From contig JAMPBQ010000001.1 in NCBI GenBank assembly GCA_023666615.1, positions 970,648-1,034,647 of the forward strand: 64,000 nucleotides of DNA, in the 5' to 3' direction. The stretch comes from Clostridium sp. GTDB taxonomy: Bacteria > Bacteroidota > Bacteroidia > Bacteroidales > Muribaculaceae. A program made the position numbers and the translations under genes. The first letter of the stretch is position 1. Each line of letters opens with the position of its first letter. Below are positions 50,750-60,260 of the stretch, in pieces. Under the pieces are notes generated by a model, which saw only the letters and a program-made list of their open reading frames with translations, was not told where the DNA came from and did no database searches.

Positions 50750-52228
50750 TTATTTTATTTGGATTTTTTCTGAGGGGTCGGATTCGTTGTTGGCGCGGTC
50801 GAGGGCTGTTACTGAGTAGATGCCGGGGCGGGTGATCTTGACGCTGCGGGCGGGGGTTATGTCGAGGATGTTTGCGGGATTTTCAAAGTCAATGTCCTCG
50901 GGGGTGTCAAACCTGTAGACGACGAACCGGACGGGGTCGGATACTTTGCCAGCCGGGGCTGCGGCCTCCCAAGAGAGGGTGCCGCTTTTAAGGCGCATAT
51001 CCCTCACCGGGTAGGGAACGTCGGAGCTGATCGAAGAATAGGAAGGCACCAGGGCGAAGGTGGACTGCAGGCCAGACTTCAGGGCCGAGGCGGAGCCTTG
51101 GGAATCAGCCGTGATAGAATAGCCGGGCCACCAGCAATTGCCTTGGATAGACTCGGCGTCGCGAGTGAGGCGCACCTTGTGGTCGAGCTGATTCAGGGAT
51201 TTTGAGGGGGCAATGTCGGGCAGCTTCATAGTGCGCTCTACGTCCTGGCCGATATATAGCTGGCATTTCGGGTCGACGGAATTTGCCCACCAATCGACGA
51301 GCACGAGATACGAGGCCTTGGCATGCTCCAGCTCCCAATAAAGCTGAGGGATTAGATAATCTACCCATCCCTTTTGAGCCCAGAGGAGGACATCGGCGTA
51401 AAGATCATCATAATTTCCGAGGCCATTAGTGTCGCTGCCGCGGGAATCATTTTTCTTATTTCGCCAAATGCCGAATGGGCTAATGCCGAAGCGCACCCAA
51501 GGCTGGCGGCTAGACTTTATGGCGGAATAGACATCCTCAATAAGCTTGTCGACATTTTGGCGGCGCCAATCATCACGCTTCATACCCTTGCCATATTTGG
51601 CGAAAGACTTAGCGTCGGGGAAATCCTTTCCGCCGGCGGGATAAGGGTAGAAATAATCGTCAAAATGGATGCCATCGACATCGTATCGGTTGACAATGTC
51701 GAGCACCACCTTCACGATAAACTCGCGGTTTTCCGGGAGGCCGGGGTCAAAATACAGCTTTCCGTCGCCCTCATACTTGACGAAGCGCCAAGGCTCCTTG
51801 TGATAGATGTGGCTTTTAGGAAGGACTTCGCTTTTAGAGGTTGTGACCCTGTAAGGATTAAGCCAGGCGTGGAGCTCCATGCCGCGGGCATGCGTCTCTT
51901 CAATCATGAATTGGAGGGGGTCCCAGTAAGGAGAAGGCGCGGCGCCCCCTTTGGTGAGGAATCGGCTCCATGGCTCATACTTGCTGTCGTAGAAAGCGTC
52001 GGCGCTGGGGCGCACCTGAAACAAGACTGCGTTGACACCGGCGGCTTTCAGCTTGTCGAGCTGATCGCGGAGGTAGGCCTTGTTCTCATCGGTAGACTGC
52101 TTGGCATACTGGGCCTGAAAGACGGTGTGCATCCAAGCACCGCGAAATTCACGCTTAGGGTTGGACTGGGCAAAAGAAACGGCGACACAGGCCAGGCCCA
52201 GGAAGAGAGAAAGGAAAAAATATTTCAT
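50750..52228 (-). CDS. Secreted GHL10/DUF187-type glycoside hydrolase-like protein
   Basis: The product has about 492 residues with a signal peptide (MKYFFLSLFLGLACVAVSFA). Residues about 25-350 match the family-10-like TIM-barrel domain (PF02638 type): EFRGAWMHTVFQ, LKAAGVNAVLFQVRPSADAFY, GMELHAWLNPYR, YDVDGIHFDDYFYPYP and RFGISPFGIWRN. The C-terminus adds an FN3-like domain. Family members act on peptidoglycan-related or other glycans; the substrate here is unknown. I start at ATG 52228, at the signal peptide. It follows the HD-domain gene by 14 bases and shares its promoter. Confidence 0.9.
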   Translation of the reverse strand: MKYFFLSLFLGLACVAVSFAQSNPKREFRGAWMHTVFQAQYAKQSTDENKAYLRDQLDKLKAAGVNAVLFQVRPSADAFYDSKYEPWSRFLTKGGAAPSPYWDPLQFMIEETHARGMELHAWLNPYRVTTSKSEVLPKSHIYHKEPWRFVKYEGDGKLYFDPGLPENREFIVKVVLDIVNRYDVDGIHFDDYFYPYPAGGKDFPDAKSFAKYGKGMKRDDWRRQNVDKLIEDVYSAIKSSRQPWVRFGISPFGIWRNKKNDSRGSDTNGLGNYDDLYADVLLWAQKGWVDYLIPQLYWELEHAKASYLVLVDWWANSVDPKCQLYIGQDVERTMKLPDIAPSKSLNQLDHKVRLTRDAESIQGNCWWPGYSITADSQGSASALKSGLQSTFALVPSYSSISSDVPYPVRDMRLKSGTLSWEAAAPAGKVSDPVRFVVYRFDTPEDIDFENPANILDITPARSVKITRPGIYSVTALDRANNESDPSEKIQIK

Positions 52229-52242
52229 TTGTGCAAGACGCA

Positions 52243-52854
52243 TTAGATAGAATTAATGGCGTTGACCATATCTTGGGGCAGGCCAAAGCGCGGGTCAGAG
52301 TCAGCCAAAGGGGATTGGATAGCGCTAAGGAAATGCGGGAGCTCATGGCGATAAACCTCACGCATGGAAGAATTGACGCAACCGCTGTGGGAAGACGAAT
52401 AGGCGGTGTTGGCCAGGCGGTCGGAGAGCTTAACCAAAGGGGCGTAAGGAGTAAGGCGGATGCCGGAATAGTACTTATCGTTGGCCCTCTCGGCGCGAGT
52501 GCGGCCCTTCTCGTTGGTGAGGGCATAGACAATCTCCGTGGCCATAACGGCTTTATCCTCGGGGAAAAACTCGCGGGCAATGGCCAGGACATCATTGTAG
52601 GTAAGGCGGGCGTCTTCGATGGAATCATGAAAAAATGCTCCGAAAAAGAGCGGGAGGACGTCGGCGGGCTCTTGGCAAACCGGGGCGGCATAATCCTCAA
52701 CGCCCTTCGCCACCATGTCGAGGTGATAGCCATAGGGGTGAGTGCGGTCATAATGCTGGTTAACGCTGTCGTGCGCGGCATGAGCCCGGGCCCGGATTCG
52801 GGCGATGGCGTCGGCGCTGTCGGCGATAATGGCTTTGAATTGGTCTTTATCCAT
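52243..52854 (-). CDS. HD-domain phosphohydrolase
   Basis: The 203-residue protein has the HD-domain metal ligands, an early His (AHDSVNQHYD), the central FFHDSIEDA (His-Asp, then Glu-Asp) at about 92-100 and a late Asp in KLSDRLAN at about 145. This order is like the (p)ppGpp hydrolase/MESH1 group, so nucleotide hydrolysis is likely, but the substrate is not proved. It is the first gene of a two-gene minus-strand transcript from the promoter at 52877-52909. Confidence 0.8.
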   Translation of the reverse strand: MDKDQFKAIIADSADAIARIRARAHAAHDSVNQHYDRTHPYGYHLDMVAKGVEDYAAPVCQEPADVLPLFFGAFFHDSIEDARLTYNDVLAIAREFFPEDKAVMATEIVYALTNEKGRTRAERANDKYYSGIRLTPYAPLVKLSDRLANTAYSSSHSGCVNSSMREVYRHELPHFLSAIQSPLADSDPRFGLPQDMVNAINSI

Positions 52855-52876
52855 TTTTGCGAGGGTAATTTATACG

Positions 52877-52909
52877 CAAAGGTAATGAAAAAATGGATTA
52901 AAGGGCAAA
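52877..52909 (-). promoter_or_regulatory. Promoter of the HD-domain/GHL10 genes
   Basis: On the minus strand TTTG (52906-52909) and TACCTTTG (52877-52884) are 21 bases apart, with the start near 52870. On the plus strand a -7 box TAACTTTG for purT is at 52970-52977. Confidence 0.7.
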
Positions 52910-53057
52910 TAAGGGGGAGATAAATGAATAAGAAAAATGAAAAAGGGGGAAATGTAAAGAAAAAAACGCTAACTTTGCAAACGGAAAGCGCTTATCGGAG
53001 ATTGGAAAACGCCTTTCCGCTACACCTTCAACTGAAAAATAGAAAGAAAAGAGAGAT

Positions 53058-54242
53058 ATGTCAAAGATCGGTTCAAAATTTACGGAAGTAGGGCGCAAGG
53101 CCCTTCTGCTGGGCAGCGGAGAGCTCGGCAAGGAAGTGACCATAGAGCTGCAGAGGTACGGCATAGAGGTTGTGGCCTGCGACAAATACCCGATGGCGCC
53201 TGCCATGCAGGTGGCAGATGAGGCCATCGTATTCAACATGCTCAACGCCAAGGCTCTGCGAGAGGTTGTGGAGAAAGAAAAGCCAGACCACATCATACCC
53301 GAGGTAGAGGCCATAGCCACTCCCGAGCTCTTGGAGCTGGAGAAAGAAGGATGGCATGTAACGCCCACGGCCAAGGCAACCGTGCTGACAATGAATCGAG
53401 AGGGTATAAGGAGGCTGGCGGCCGAGACCCTTGGCATACCAACGTCGCCCTACCGCTTCGCCGACAACTATGAAGACTTTGTGAAGGCGGTGGAAGAGAT
53501 AGGCATACCCTGCGTTGTGAAGCCCGTGATGAGCTCGTCTGGACACGGGCAGTCCGTAATTAAGACTCCAGAAGACATAGATCGCTCGTGGGAGATTTCG
53601 CAGAGCGAGGGCCGTTCCGGGGCAGGGAAGGTGATAGTGGAAGGATTCGTCAACTTTGACTATGAAATAACCCTTCTGACCGTAAGGAGCGTGAGCGGGA
53701 CGACATATTGCGAGCCGATAGGCCATATACAGGTTGACGGGGACTATCGCGAATCGTGGCAGCCGCAGCCGATGAGCACCGCGGCGCTTGAGAAGGCCAA
53801 AGAATACGCCAAGAAGGTGACAGACGCCCTGGGCGGATACGGCATCTTTGGCGTGGAAATGTTCATCAAAGACCATGAGCCGATATTCAGCGAGGTATCG
53901 CCACGGCCGCATGACACGGGTATGGTGACGATGATATCGCAGGACATGAGCGAATTCGCGCTGCATGCCCGCGCGCTGCTTGGTCTGCCCGTGCCAGAGA
54001 TACGGTTCTACGGACCAAGCGCGTCAAGGGCAATCGTGGTCGAGGGCAATACCGACAAGGTGGAGATGGGCAACCTGAACGAGGTGCTGAAAGAGCCCGG
54101 CGTGCAGATACGCATATTTGGCAAGCCCGAGGTGAAGGGACACAGGCGCATGGGCGTGATATTGGCAACGGCCGATACGCTGGAGAATGCTCGGGCCAAG
54201 GCAGACAGGGCATATAAGGCACTGAAGGTGAATGTACTCTAA
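53058..54242 (+). CDS. purT: Formate-dependent phosphoribosylglycinamide formyltransferase
   Basis: PurT uses ATP and formate to formylate glycinamide ribonucleotide in purine synthesis. The 394-residue ATP-grasp protein has [20 protein letters not shown] near the start, the ATP-grasp core ([16 protein letters not shown], about 152-167) and metal-binding FGVEMFIKD and [15 protein letters not shown] (about 265-295). A formate-using purine enzyme is of note beside the oxalate-to-formate genes in the same window. It is divergent from the HD-domain gene; a -7 box TAACTTTG lies 80 bases upstream without a clear -33. Confidence 0.96.
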   Translation: MSKIGSKFTEVGRKALLLGSGELGKEVTIELQRYGIEVVACDKYPMAPAMQVADEAIVFNMLNAKALREVVEKEKPDHIIPEVEAIATPELLELEKEGWHVTPTAKATVLTMNREGIRRLAAETLGIPTSPYRFADNYEDFVKAVEEIGIPCVVKPVMSSSGHGQSVIKTPEDIDRSWEISQSEGRSGAGKVIVEGFVNFDYEITLLTVRSVSGTTYCEPIGHIQVDGDYRESWQPQPMSTAALEKAKEYAKKVTDALGGYGIFGVEMFIKDHEPIFSEVSPRPHDTGMVTMISQDMSEFALHARALLGLPVPEIRFYGPSASRAIVVEGNTDKVEMGNLNEVLKEPGVQIRIFGKPEVKGHRRMGVILATADTLENARAKADRAYKALKVNVL

Positions 54243-54299
54243 CGGGGAGAACTTTTGCTTTGGCTAGATTGTTTTGAGAATAGAAAAATAAAAGACATT

Positions 54300-54875
54300 A
54301 TGGAAAAGATTGTTCCAGGAAAACACGTATCACTCGTGTATGACTTATATTCAGTCAATGCAGACGGCAGCGAGACACTGCAGCATCAAAGCGACCCTCA
54401 AGACCCCGAGCAGATAATATTTGGGGTGACGCAGGGCGTAATCGTTCCGTTGGAGAAGGCCATCGAGGGCCTTGTGAAGGGAGACAAATTCAATGTCACC
54501 GCGAAGGCGGAAGAGGCATTCGGGGCACATAATCCAGAGATGATTGTAACGCTTGACAAGGATATGTTCATGGTTGACGGAAAGTTTGACACCGATGTAG
54601 TGGCGGTAGGCAAGTATGTGCCCATGCTCACGGCAGAAGGTTACAGGGTGAGCGGCCTTGTGACCGAGATCGGCAAGGACAAGGTGACGCTTGACTTCAA
54701 CCATCCGCTGGCAGGCAAGACCATCCGATTTGACGGCAGCATCAAGGAAGTGCGCGACGCCACTGATGAAGAGCTGCACATAGCCTCCGGCGCGGGCTGC
54801 GGCTGCGGTTGCGGAGGCGGCTGCGGAGAGAAAGAAGGCGAAGGCGGCGGATGCTGCGGCGGCTGCAGCTGCTGA
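54300..54875 (+). CDS. slyD: SlyD-like FKBP peptidyl-prolyl isomerase
   Basis: The 191-residue protein has an FKBP domain with the IF (insert-in-flap) chaperone domain between residues about 70 and 120: VIVPLEKAIEGLVKGDKFNV, then HNPEMIVTL, and LDFNHPLAGKTIRFDGSI at the end. The C-terminus is a Gly/Cys-rich tail (GCGCGCGGGCG and GGGCCGGCSC) that probably binds metal, such as nickel or zinc, as in SlyD. I start at ATG 54300; the longer frame to TTG 54255 has no support. It lies 57 bases after purT on the same strand. Confidence 0.93.
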   Translation: MEKIVPGKHVSLVYDLYSVNADGSETLQHQSDPQDPEQIIFGVTQGVIVPLEKAIEGLVKGDKFNVTAKAEEAFGAHNPEMIVTLDKDMFMVDGKFDTDVVAVGKYVPMLTAEGYRVSGLVTEIGKDKVTLDFNHPLAGKTIRFDGSIKEVRDATDEELHIASGAGCGCGCGGGCGEKEGEGGGCCGGCSC

Positions 54876-54898
54876 AAATACTGACTGTTGGCAAAGGA

Positions 54899-54967
54899 TT
54901 TACCACGGATTTTACGGAAGGATTACGGTAGATTGTTTTACCACGGATTTCACGGATTACACGGATT
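54899..54967. repeat. Dispersed CACGGATT repeat, copy 4 (doubled)
   Basis: TTACCACGGATTTTACGG at 54899 and TTACCACGGATTTCACGG, ACACGGATTTA from 54939 to 54967. Nearby 54980-55000 has the small inverted repeat ATCGATATTAAATCGAT just before the HAD gene. Confidence 0.75.
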
Positions 54968-55006
54968 TAATTTTGATTTGAATCGATATTAAATCGATAA
55001 TGATTT

Positions 55007-55624
55007 ATGAATAAGGCGGTGCTATTTGACTTGGATGGGGTGCTGATAGACACGGAAGGCATCTATTCGGAATTTTGGGGAGGCATGGGTGAGAAGCACT
55101 CGGTGCCTTTCCCAGATTTTGCCCAAAGGATAAAGGGCACGACGCTCAAGCAGATACTTGAGGGGTACTTCAAAGAAGAGGAGCATGCGGAGATAGTGCG
55201 CGAGCTTATTGAATTTGAGGAGAATATGCCGTATAGGGTATTTGAGGGGGCGTCGGATCTGATAGATATGCTAAAGGGCAAAGGCTACGGCACGGCCATC
55301 GTGACCAGCAGCAGCGAGCAAAAGCTGGAACGGCTATGGGCCCAGCATCCATGGATGAAGGAGAAATTTGACGCGATAGTGTCAGACGCGGACGTAGAAA
55401 GGTCGAAGCCAGACCCGCAGGGCTATTTGTTGGCAGCGGAGAGGCTAGGCTGCAAATCCGAGAACTCCTATGTGGTGGAAGATTCGTACAATGGCCTTTT
55501 AGCCGGGAGACGGTCGGGGGCCAAGGTGATAGCCTTGGCGACTACCAATCCGGCGGAAACGCTGGCCGACAAGGCCGACTACGTATTCCGGGCCATAGGA
55601 GACATAGACTATTCGATATTTTGA
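55007..55624 (+). CDS. HAD-superfamily phosphatase (beta-phosphoglucomutase-like)
   Basis: The 205-residue protein has the HAD catalytic motifs: FDLDGVLIDTEG (nucleophile Asp and general acid Asp, residues 7-18), TSSSEQK (motif II Ser), KPDPQGYLLAAERLG (motif III Lys) and VEDSYNGLLAGRRSG (motif IV). A helical cap lies at about 18-80. It removes phosphate from, or moves phosphate in, a small sugar phosphate; the substrate is unknown. It is followed after 33 bases by the DUF488 gene on the same strand. Confidence 0.92.
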   Translation: MNKAVLFDLDGVLIDTEGIYSEFWGGMGEKHSVPFPDFAQRIKGTTLKQILEGYFKEEEHAEIVRELIEFEENMPYRVFEGASDLIDMLKGKGYGTAIVTSSSEQKLERLWAQHPWMKEKFDAIVSDADVERSKPDPQGYLLAAERLGCKSENSYVVEDSYNGLLAGRRSGAKVIALATTNPAETLADKADYVFRAIGDIDYSIF

Positions 55625-55657
55625 AAATCAGAAAAAATAACCTTTAAACAACAAGCT

Positions 55658-56011
55658 ATGGAACGCACAATTGCATTGAAGAGGGCTTACGAGCCCGAGA
55701 GCCCTGACGATGGATTCAGGGTGTACGTGGATCGACTATGGCCGAGGGGCTTGTCGCATGAGACATTTCATTATGACCTATGGGATAAGGAAGTGGCTCC
55801 GTCGAATGAGCTCAGAGAATGGTTTCACCAGAATCCGACCGATGAGTGGGCGGAGTTTGAGAACCGATACAAGCAGGAGCTTCTGTCCAATCCGGCCTAC
55901 AGCACGCTGAAGGATGTGATTTCCGACAAGAAGAAGGTGACGCTTCTGTATTCGTCGCATGACGAGGCGCACAACAACGCGGTGGTGCTGAGGGAAATGC
56001 TGATGATGTGA
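55658..56011 (+). CDS. DUF488 family protein
   Basis: The 117-residue protein belongs to DUF488, recognised by RVYVDRLWPRGLSHET and LREWFHQNPTDEWAEF and the final LLYSSHDEAHNNAVVLREML. The biochemical role of the family is not established. It lies 33 bases after the HAD phosphatase gene and ends 50 bases before a palindromic element; the convergent DUF4136 gene follows. Confidence 0.9.
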   Translation: MERTIALKRAYEPESPDDGFRVYVDRLWPRGLSHETFHYDLWDKEVAPSNELREWFHQNPTDEWAEFENRYKQELLSNPAYSTLKDVISDKKKVTLLYSSHDEAHNNAVVLREMLMM

Positions 56012-56060
56012 AAAAATTCGTGAACTCTGAAAAACAGCGAATAGCAAGGACAAATGCTGG

Positions 56061-56156
56061 AACCACAACGACGCCTCTACGAGGCTTACATAAATTATTG
56101 TGAATAACCCCAGGCTTGTGCCTGGGGTTATTCACAATTAAGCCTCTATGAGGCTT
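56061..56156. repeat. Dispersed palindromic element (A-B-A form), copy 2
   Basis: Head AACCACAACGACG, palindrome A GCCTCTACGAGGC, a spacer, then a long palindrome B whose 19-base arms (56097-56115 and 56120-56138) reach outward through ATTGTGAATAA, then AAGCCTCTATGAGGCTT. In this copy the TTCACAAT link is mirrored on both sides of B, making the element nearly symmetrical. It lies between convergent genes. Confidence 0.9.
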
Positions 56157-56205
56157 TTACCATCCTTGATCTTTTTTTTGAGGTTAGTTAAGGATTGGGG
56201 ATAGT

Positions 56206-56871
56206 TTAATGTTTGGGGATTGGGACGGGGAATTTAGAGAAGAGGACTTGGACGGCCTTGTCGATGCCCGAAAGATTTCGGAGTTCGCTGTCGCCATTGT
56301 CAAGGATTGTGGCGACTGAGGCTGAATACAGAGGCTTCATCTCGCGGATGTTGACCAAATCCATTGTGAGGACGCCTTCTCGATAGATTTGCGTAACCCA
56401 GTGCGTGACCGTGGCGTACTGAGGCCAATAATAGGCTCGAGGGTAAATGAAATGAGGCACAAGGCCGTTATGCGCCGGGCCGGGAAGCGGACGCGGGCCA
56501 GGGATAGGACGTGGCAGCGGAGGAGGCGGCGGACCCGGGCTGTAGACGGGGACTTGCGTTGTATATGGAACCTGCTCAGTGCCTTCCTTAACTGTTAGGC
56601 CGATGTTAACAAGGAGCGGAGAATTTGGGTCCTCGGTGAACCCCCTTTCCACAAGCTGCTCGCGAATTGCGGCCGCGATGTTGTAGTACGTTACCATCTC
56701 CATGCCCGGCGGGAGATCGCCGTCGGCCGGAGTGACGAGGCGGAAAGTGTGGTAATCCGCAAGGTCGGCGTCGTTGTATATCTCGCTGTTGGTAAGCGTG
56801 TAAGGGCTGCAAGCGCCAAACACTGCCGCCATAACGGCGAATAAAGCCGACAAACCAAAAGTGCGTTTCAT
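56206..56871 (-). CDS. DUF4136 domain lipoprotein
   Basis: The 221-residue protein has a lipoprotein signal peptide with the lipobox VFGAC (about 17-21) and the DUF4136 pattern: DLADYHTFRLVTPADGD, IREQLVERGFTEDPNSPLLVNIG, and LTMDLVNIREMKPLYSASV. A Pro-rich stretch (PPPPPLPRPIPGP) lies at about 114-132. Its function is unknown; it probably sits in the outer or inner membrane. A minus-strand -7 box TATTTTTG is at 56919-56926 with a weak CTTG at -33, divergent from the recQ promoter. Confidence 0.85.
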   Translation of the reverse strand: MKRTFGLSALFAVMAAVFGACSPYTLTNSEIYNDADLADYHTFRLVTPADGDLPPGMEMVTYYNIAAAIREQLVERGFTEDPNSPLLVNIGLTVKEGTEQVPYTTQVPVYSPGPPPPPLPRPIPGPRPLPGPAHNGLVPHFIYPRAYYWPQYATVTHWVTQIYREGVLTMDLVNIREMKPLYSASVATILDNGDSELRNLSGIDKAVQVLFSKFPVPIPKH

Positions 56872-56952
56872 ATTGCGTAAAGATTAAATAGTTGCCATAT
56901 ATTAATTAACGAATGGGTCAAAAATATGTTCGCGCGCGAAATGCCGGCAAGA

Positions 56953-56984
56953 TTTGTGGGAAAGGGAAAAAATGCGTAACTTTG
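56953..56984 (+). promoter_or_regulatory. Promoter of recQ
   Basis: TTTG (56953-56956) and TAACTTTG (56977-56984) with 20 bases between them; start near 56991, leader of about 24 bases. Confidence 0.8.
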
Positions 56985-57014
56985 AGGGTTGAAAAAGACA
57001 AAACCAGGCAATAA

Positions 57015-58814
57015 ATGACAGCAACCGAGATACAGCAGCGGGCCTTGGCCCTATTGGCGAAATTTTATGGCTATCGGTCATTTAGGACCGGACAGCTGGA
57101 AATCATAACGGCCGTGTCGATGGGGCGCGACGCCACCGTGCTGATGCCCACGGGAGGCGGAAAATCGCTATGCTACCAGATACCGGGCATAATGCTTGAA
57201 GGGGTGGCGATAATAGTGTCGCCACTGATAGCGTTGATGCAAGACCAGGTGCATGGGCTGCAGGCCAACGGCATTCCCGCGGCGGCCTTGCATTCCGGGC
57301 TCGACCAAGAAAGCGAGAGGGCTGTGCTAGAGCATCTATACGCGGGCCACATCAAGCTTCTGTACATGTCGCCGGAGCGGCTTCTGAACGACCTTGAGCG
57401 CATGTCGAAGAGCATAAGGATATCGCTATTCGCCATAGACGAGGCTCATTGCATATCGCAGTGGGGGCACGACTTCAGGCCCGTTTACACCTCGCTTGGG
57501 CGCATCAAGGCAATGTACCCCAATACTCCCGTGATAGCCCTGACGGCCACAGCGGACAAGATCACCAGGGATGACATAGCCAAGCAGCTGGGGCTGAAAG
57601 AGCCTTACCAATACGTAGGGTCGTTTGACCGGCCCAACATCAGCATCAGCGTGAGGGCGGCCTCATCGAGGGCCGAGAAGATGAAGGCCATAACCGAGCT
57701 GATAAGGCGGCATCCGCAGGATTCAGGGATAGTGTATTGCCTATCGAAGAAGAGCACCGAGGCCGTGTGCGAAGAGCTGAGGAGAAAAGGATTCACGGCC
57801 ATGCACTACCATGCGGGGATGACGGCGCAGGCCAGGGAGGCGTCGCAAAGGGCATTCATAAATGGCGAGCTGCAGGCTATGTGCGCCACAGTGGCATTCG
57901 GGATGGGGATAGACAAGAGCAACATACGCTGGGTGGCCCATTTCAATATGCCAGGAAACATCGAGAGCTACTACCAAGAAGTGGGCAGGGCGGGGCGTGA
58001 CGGCATGCCCGCCGAGGCTGTGATGTTCTACTCCTACGCCGACGTGGTGGCGCTGGAGAAATTCGCGCAAGAGAGCGGCCAACAGCAAGTGGCCATGGAC
58101 AAGCTGGGAAGGATGAAGGCCTTCGCTGAGGCTTCGAACTGCCGGCGGCGCATGCTGTTGAGCTACTTTGGGCAGGAGATGGACCACGACTGCCACAACT
58201 GCGACGTGTGCGAGAATCCGCCCGAGCGGATAGACGGGACCGTGCTTTCGCAGATGGCGATGAGCGCCATACTGCGCACCGGCAGCAACATAGGTCAATC
58301 CATGACGATAGACATATTGCGAGGGTCGGCCAAGGCTGATTTGACGCAAAAAGGATACCACCTGATAAAGACTTATGGTGTGGGGCGCAGCCTTGGCGCG
58401 CTGGAGTGGGGCAATTACCTGCAACAGATGCTGCACCTTGGGCTAATAGAGATCGACTACGACCGAGGAAAGCGATTCAGCGTGACGCCCTACGGGATGA
58501 AAGCGCTGAAGGGGGAGGCTAGGGTGGCATTCTCCAAGTTTGTGATAGACGCAAGGCCCGAGAAGAAAAAGAAAGAGGCGTCCAAGTCCAAGCCGAAGAA
58601 CACGCTGCTTGAGGCGCTGAAGCGCGTGAGGATGGCGCAGGCCAAGGCGGCGGGGATGCCGGCCTATATGGTGTTCAGCGACGCAACGCTAGCCGACATG
58701 GCGGCCAAGGCGCCGAAGAACAAGCGGGAATTTGCAGAAGTGATGGGCGTAGGCGAGAAGAAGCTGGAGAGGTTTTGGAGGCCATTTGTTGAGGAGATAC
58801 TGAGGAATGCATAG
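57015..58814 (+). CDS. recQ: ATP-dependent DNA helicase RecQ
   Basis: RecQ unwinds DNA 3'-5' in recombination and repair. The 599-residue protein has the Walker A motif [12 protein letters not shown] (about 44-55), the DEAH box [18 protein letters not shown] (about 139-156), the helicase C domain ([44 protein letters not shown]), the zinc-binding [12 protein letters not shown] to CHNCDVC, a winged-helix domain and a C-terminal HRDC-like domain (about 515-599; [20 protein letters not shown]). All usual parts are present. Confidence 0.97.
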   Translation: MTATEIQQRALALLAKFYGYRSFRTGQLEIITAVSMGRDATVLMPTGGGKSLCYQIPGIMLEGVAIIVSPLIALMQDQVHGLQANGIPAAALHSGLDQESERAVLEHLYAGHIKLLYMSPERLLNDLERMSKSIRISLFAIDEAHCISQWGHDFRPVYTSLGRIKAMYPNTPVIALTATADKITRDDIAKQLGLKEPYQYVGSFDRPNISISVRAASSRAEKMKAITELIRRHPQDSGIVYCLSKKSTEAVCEELRRKGFTAMHYHAGMTAQAREASQRAFINGELQAMCATVAFGMGIDKSNIRWVAHFNMPGNIESYYQEVGRAGRDGMPAEAVMFYSYADVVALEKFAQESGQQQVAMDKLGRMKAFAEASNCRRRMLLSYFGQEMDHDCHNCDVCENPPERIDGTVLSQMAMSAILRTGSNIGQSMTIDILRGSAKADLTQKGYHLIKTYGVGRSLGALEWGNYLQQMLHLGLIEIDYDRGKRFSVTPYGMKALKGEARVAFSKFVIDARPEKKKKEASKSKPKNTLLEALKRVRMAQAKAAGMPAYMVFSDATLADMAAKAPKNKREFAEVMGVGEKKLERFWRPFVEEILRNA

Positions 58815-58849
58815 GCTTTTATGGGTTTTGACGGCTGCGGGCAAGGAAG

Positions 58850-58881
58850 AACCACGGATTTCACGGATTCCACGGATTTTT
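58850..58881. repeat. Dispersed CACGGATT repeat, copy 5
   Basis: AACCACGGATTTCACGG then ATTCCACGGATT and a T run, between recQ and the DUF2752 gene. Confidence 0.8.
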
Positions 58882-58948
58882 TTAGTGATTAATAATTTTT
58901 ATTGAATATATATTCATGAACGATTGAATTTTTGCGCTTAAGGTTATT

Positions 58949-59329
58949 ATGGAGAAGAGGAGGATAGCTGTTTTGGCCGGGGCGGCGGTAGCGGCGGCGG
59001 TGTGCGCTGTGGTTTTTTTCTGTGACCCTAGCGGGGCGCGGTGGATGCCGAAGTGCGCGTTTCATGCCATTACGGGGCTGCAGTGCCCGGGATGCGGATT
59101 TACGCGAGCACTGCACGCGCTGCTGCATGGGCATCCGCTGGAGGCGCTGCGTTACAATTATTTCTTTGTGATATCCATACCTGTGGCGGCGGCTGTGGCC
59201 TATACGACATGGTCGGATGGTGCGCTGGCCAGGCGGTTGCAGCCAGTGGCGCAGGGGAAGGCGGTTATTTTGGGGTATGTAGGGCTTTTCTTTGTGTGGT
59301 GGATTGTCAGGAATGTGATTGGGGTATGA
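58949..59329 (+). CDS. DUF2752 membrane protein
   Basis: This 126-residue protein has three membrane helices (about 8-28, 72-92 and 106-124) and the family signature CPGCGFTRALHALLHGH (about 48-64). The function of DUF2752 proteins is unknown. The 3' end is two bases from the end of the convergent EamA gene. No clear promoter is visible. Confidence 0.88.
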   Translation: MEKRRIAVLAGAAVAAAVCAVVFFCDPSGARWMPKCAFHAITGLQCPGCGFTRALHALLHGHPLEALRYNYFFVISIPVAAAVAYTTWSDGALARRLQPVAQGKAVILGYVGLFFVWWIVRNVIGV

Positions 59330-59331
59330 GC

Positions 59332-60207
59332 TCAGGAGTTGGCTCCAAGGACGAGGAGCAAGAGGCTGACTATCAAGACTCCCAGGTCGACAGCCTTCGC
59401 CTTGATATTTTTTTCGTGGAGGATTAGGACGCCGTAGAGGAAAGAGATTATTACGCTGCCGCGGCGCACCATTGACACGATTGCGATCATAGAATCGGGA
59501 TAGCTCAGGGCGTAGAAATAAGCCAGATCGGCCGTAGTCAGGAACAGGGATATGCAGGGTATGCTCCATTTCCAGCGGAATTTGTCGCCAGAGGGATGGC
59601 GCGGGAGCAAAAGGCAGATGATTGCGCCCATTAGGATGCATTGGTAGAGCGAATACCAGGCTTGTACCTCGGCCGGGGCGTGGAAACGCATCAGATATTT
59701 ATCGTACAGGGCGCTGACTGCGCCGAGGAGCGTGGCCAGGATGGCGAGATAGAGCCATTTAGAATGGCGGAATGAGAATCCTTCCTTCGCTCCAAGCCTT
59801 GAAATGAAGAAAAGGGAGGCGAAGCCAAGGAGGATGCCGGCCCACTGAAGGGCGTTGAGGCGTTCGCCAAAGATGGCCAGTGCTCCGACCAGGACGAGGA
59901 CGGGGCGGCTGGCGTTGATGGGGCCTTGGATTGTAAGGGGGAGGTGCTTAATGGCGAAGTAGCCGCATATCCACGAGCTGAGCACGATAGCGGCCTTAAG
60001 CATTACCTGCAGGTGGCCGTCGAGGCCGCCAAGGCCGAGAGAGCCTTGCGAGATTTGGCCGATGATGACCGGCGACATTAGTAGGGTGCCGAAGACCGTA
60101 TTTAGGAAGAGAACCAACAGGACATTGTTGGACTTTAAAGAAATTTTCTTGAATATGTCGTAGAATCCGAGGCAGAACGCCGAGAGGAATGATAAGGCTA
60201 GCCACAT
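59332..60207 (-). CDS. EamA/DMT-family transporter
   Basis: The 291-residue protein has ten membrane helices in two EamA repeats of five, each with a Pro/Gly-rich start (FNDIFKKISL-like region and INASRPVLVLVGALAIFGERL, LYDKYLMR). Members export metabolites such as amino acids or import nucleotides and sugars; no substrate can be given. The -7 box TAATTTTG at 60228-60235 on the minus strand is its likely promoter. Confidence 0.88.
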   Translation of the reverse strand: MWLALSFLSAFCLGFYDIFKKISLKSNNVLLVLFLNTVFGTLLMSPVIIGQISQGSLGLGGLDGHLQVMLKAAIVLSSWICGYFAIKHLPLTIQGPINASRPVLVLVGALAIFGERLNALQWAGILLGFASLFFISRLGAKEGFSFRHSKWLYLAILATLLGAVSALYDKYLMRFHAPAEVQAWYSLYQCILMGAIICLLLPRHPSGDKFRWKWSIPCISLFLTTADLAYFYALSYPDSMIAIVSMVRRGSVIISFLYGVLILHEKNIKAKAVDLGVLIVSLLLLVLGANS

Positions 60208-60260
60208 TTTGCGGAGAATTTTGGACGCAAAATTAGCAATTTTTTTTGGAAATTTGGAGA

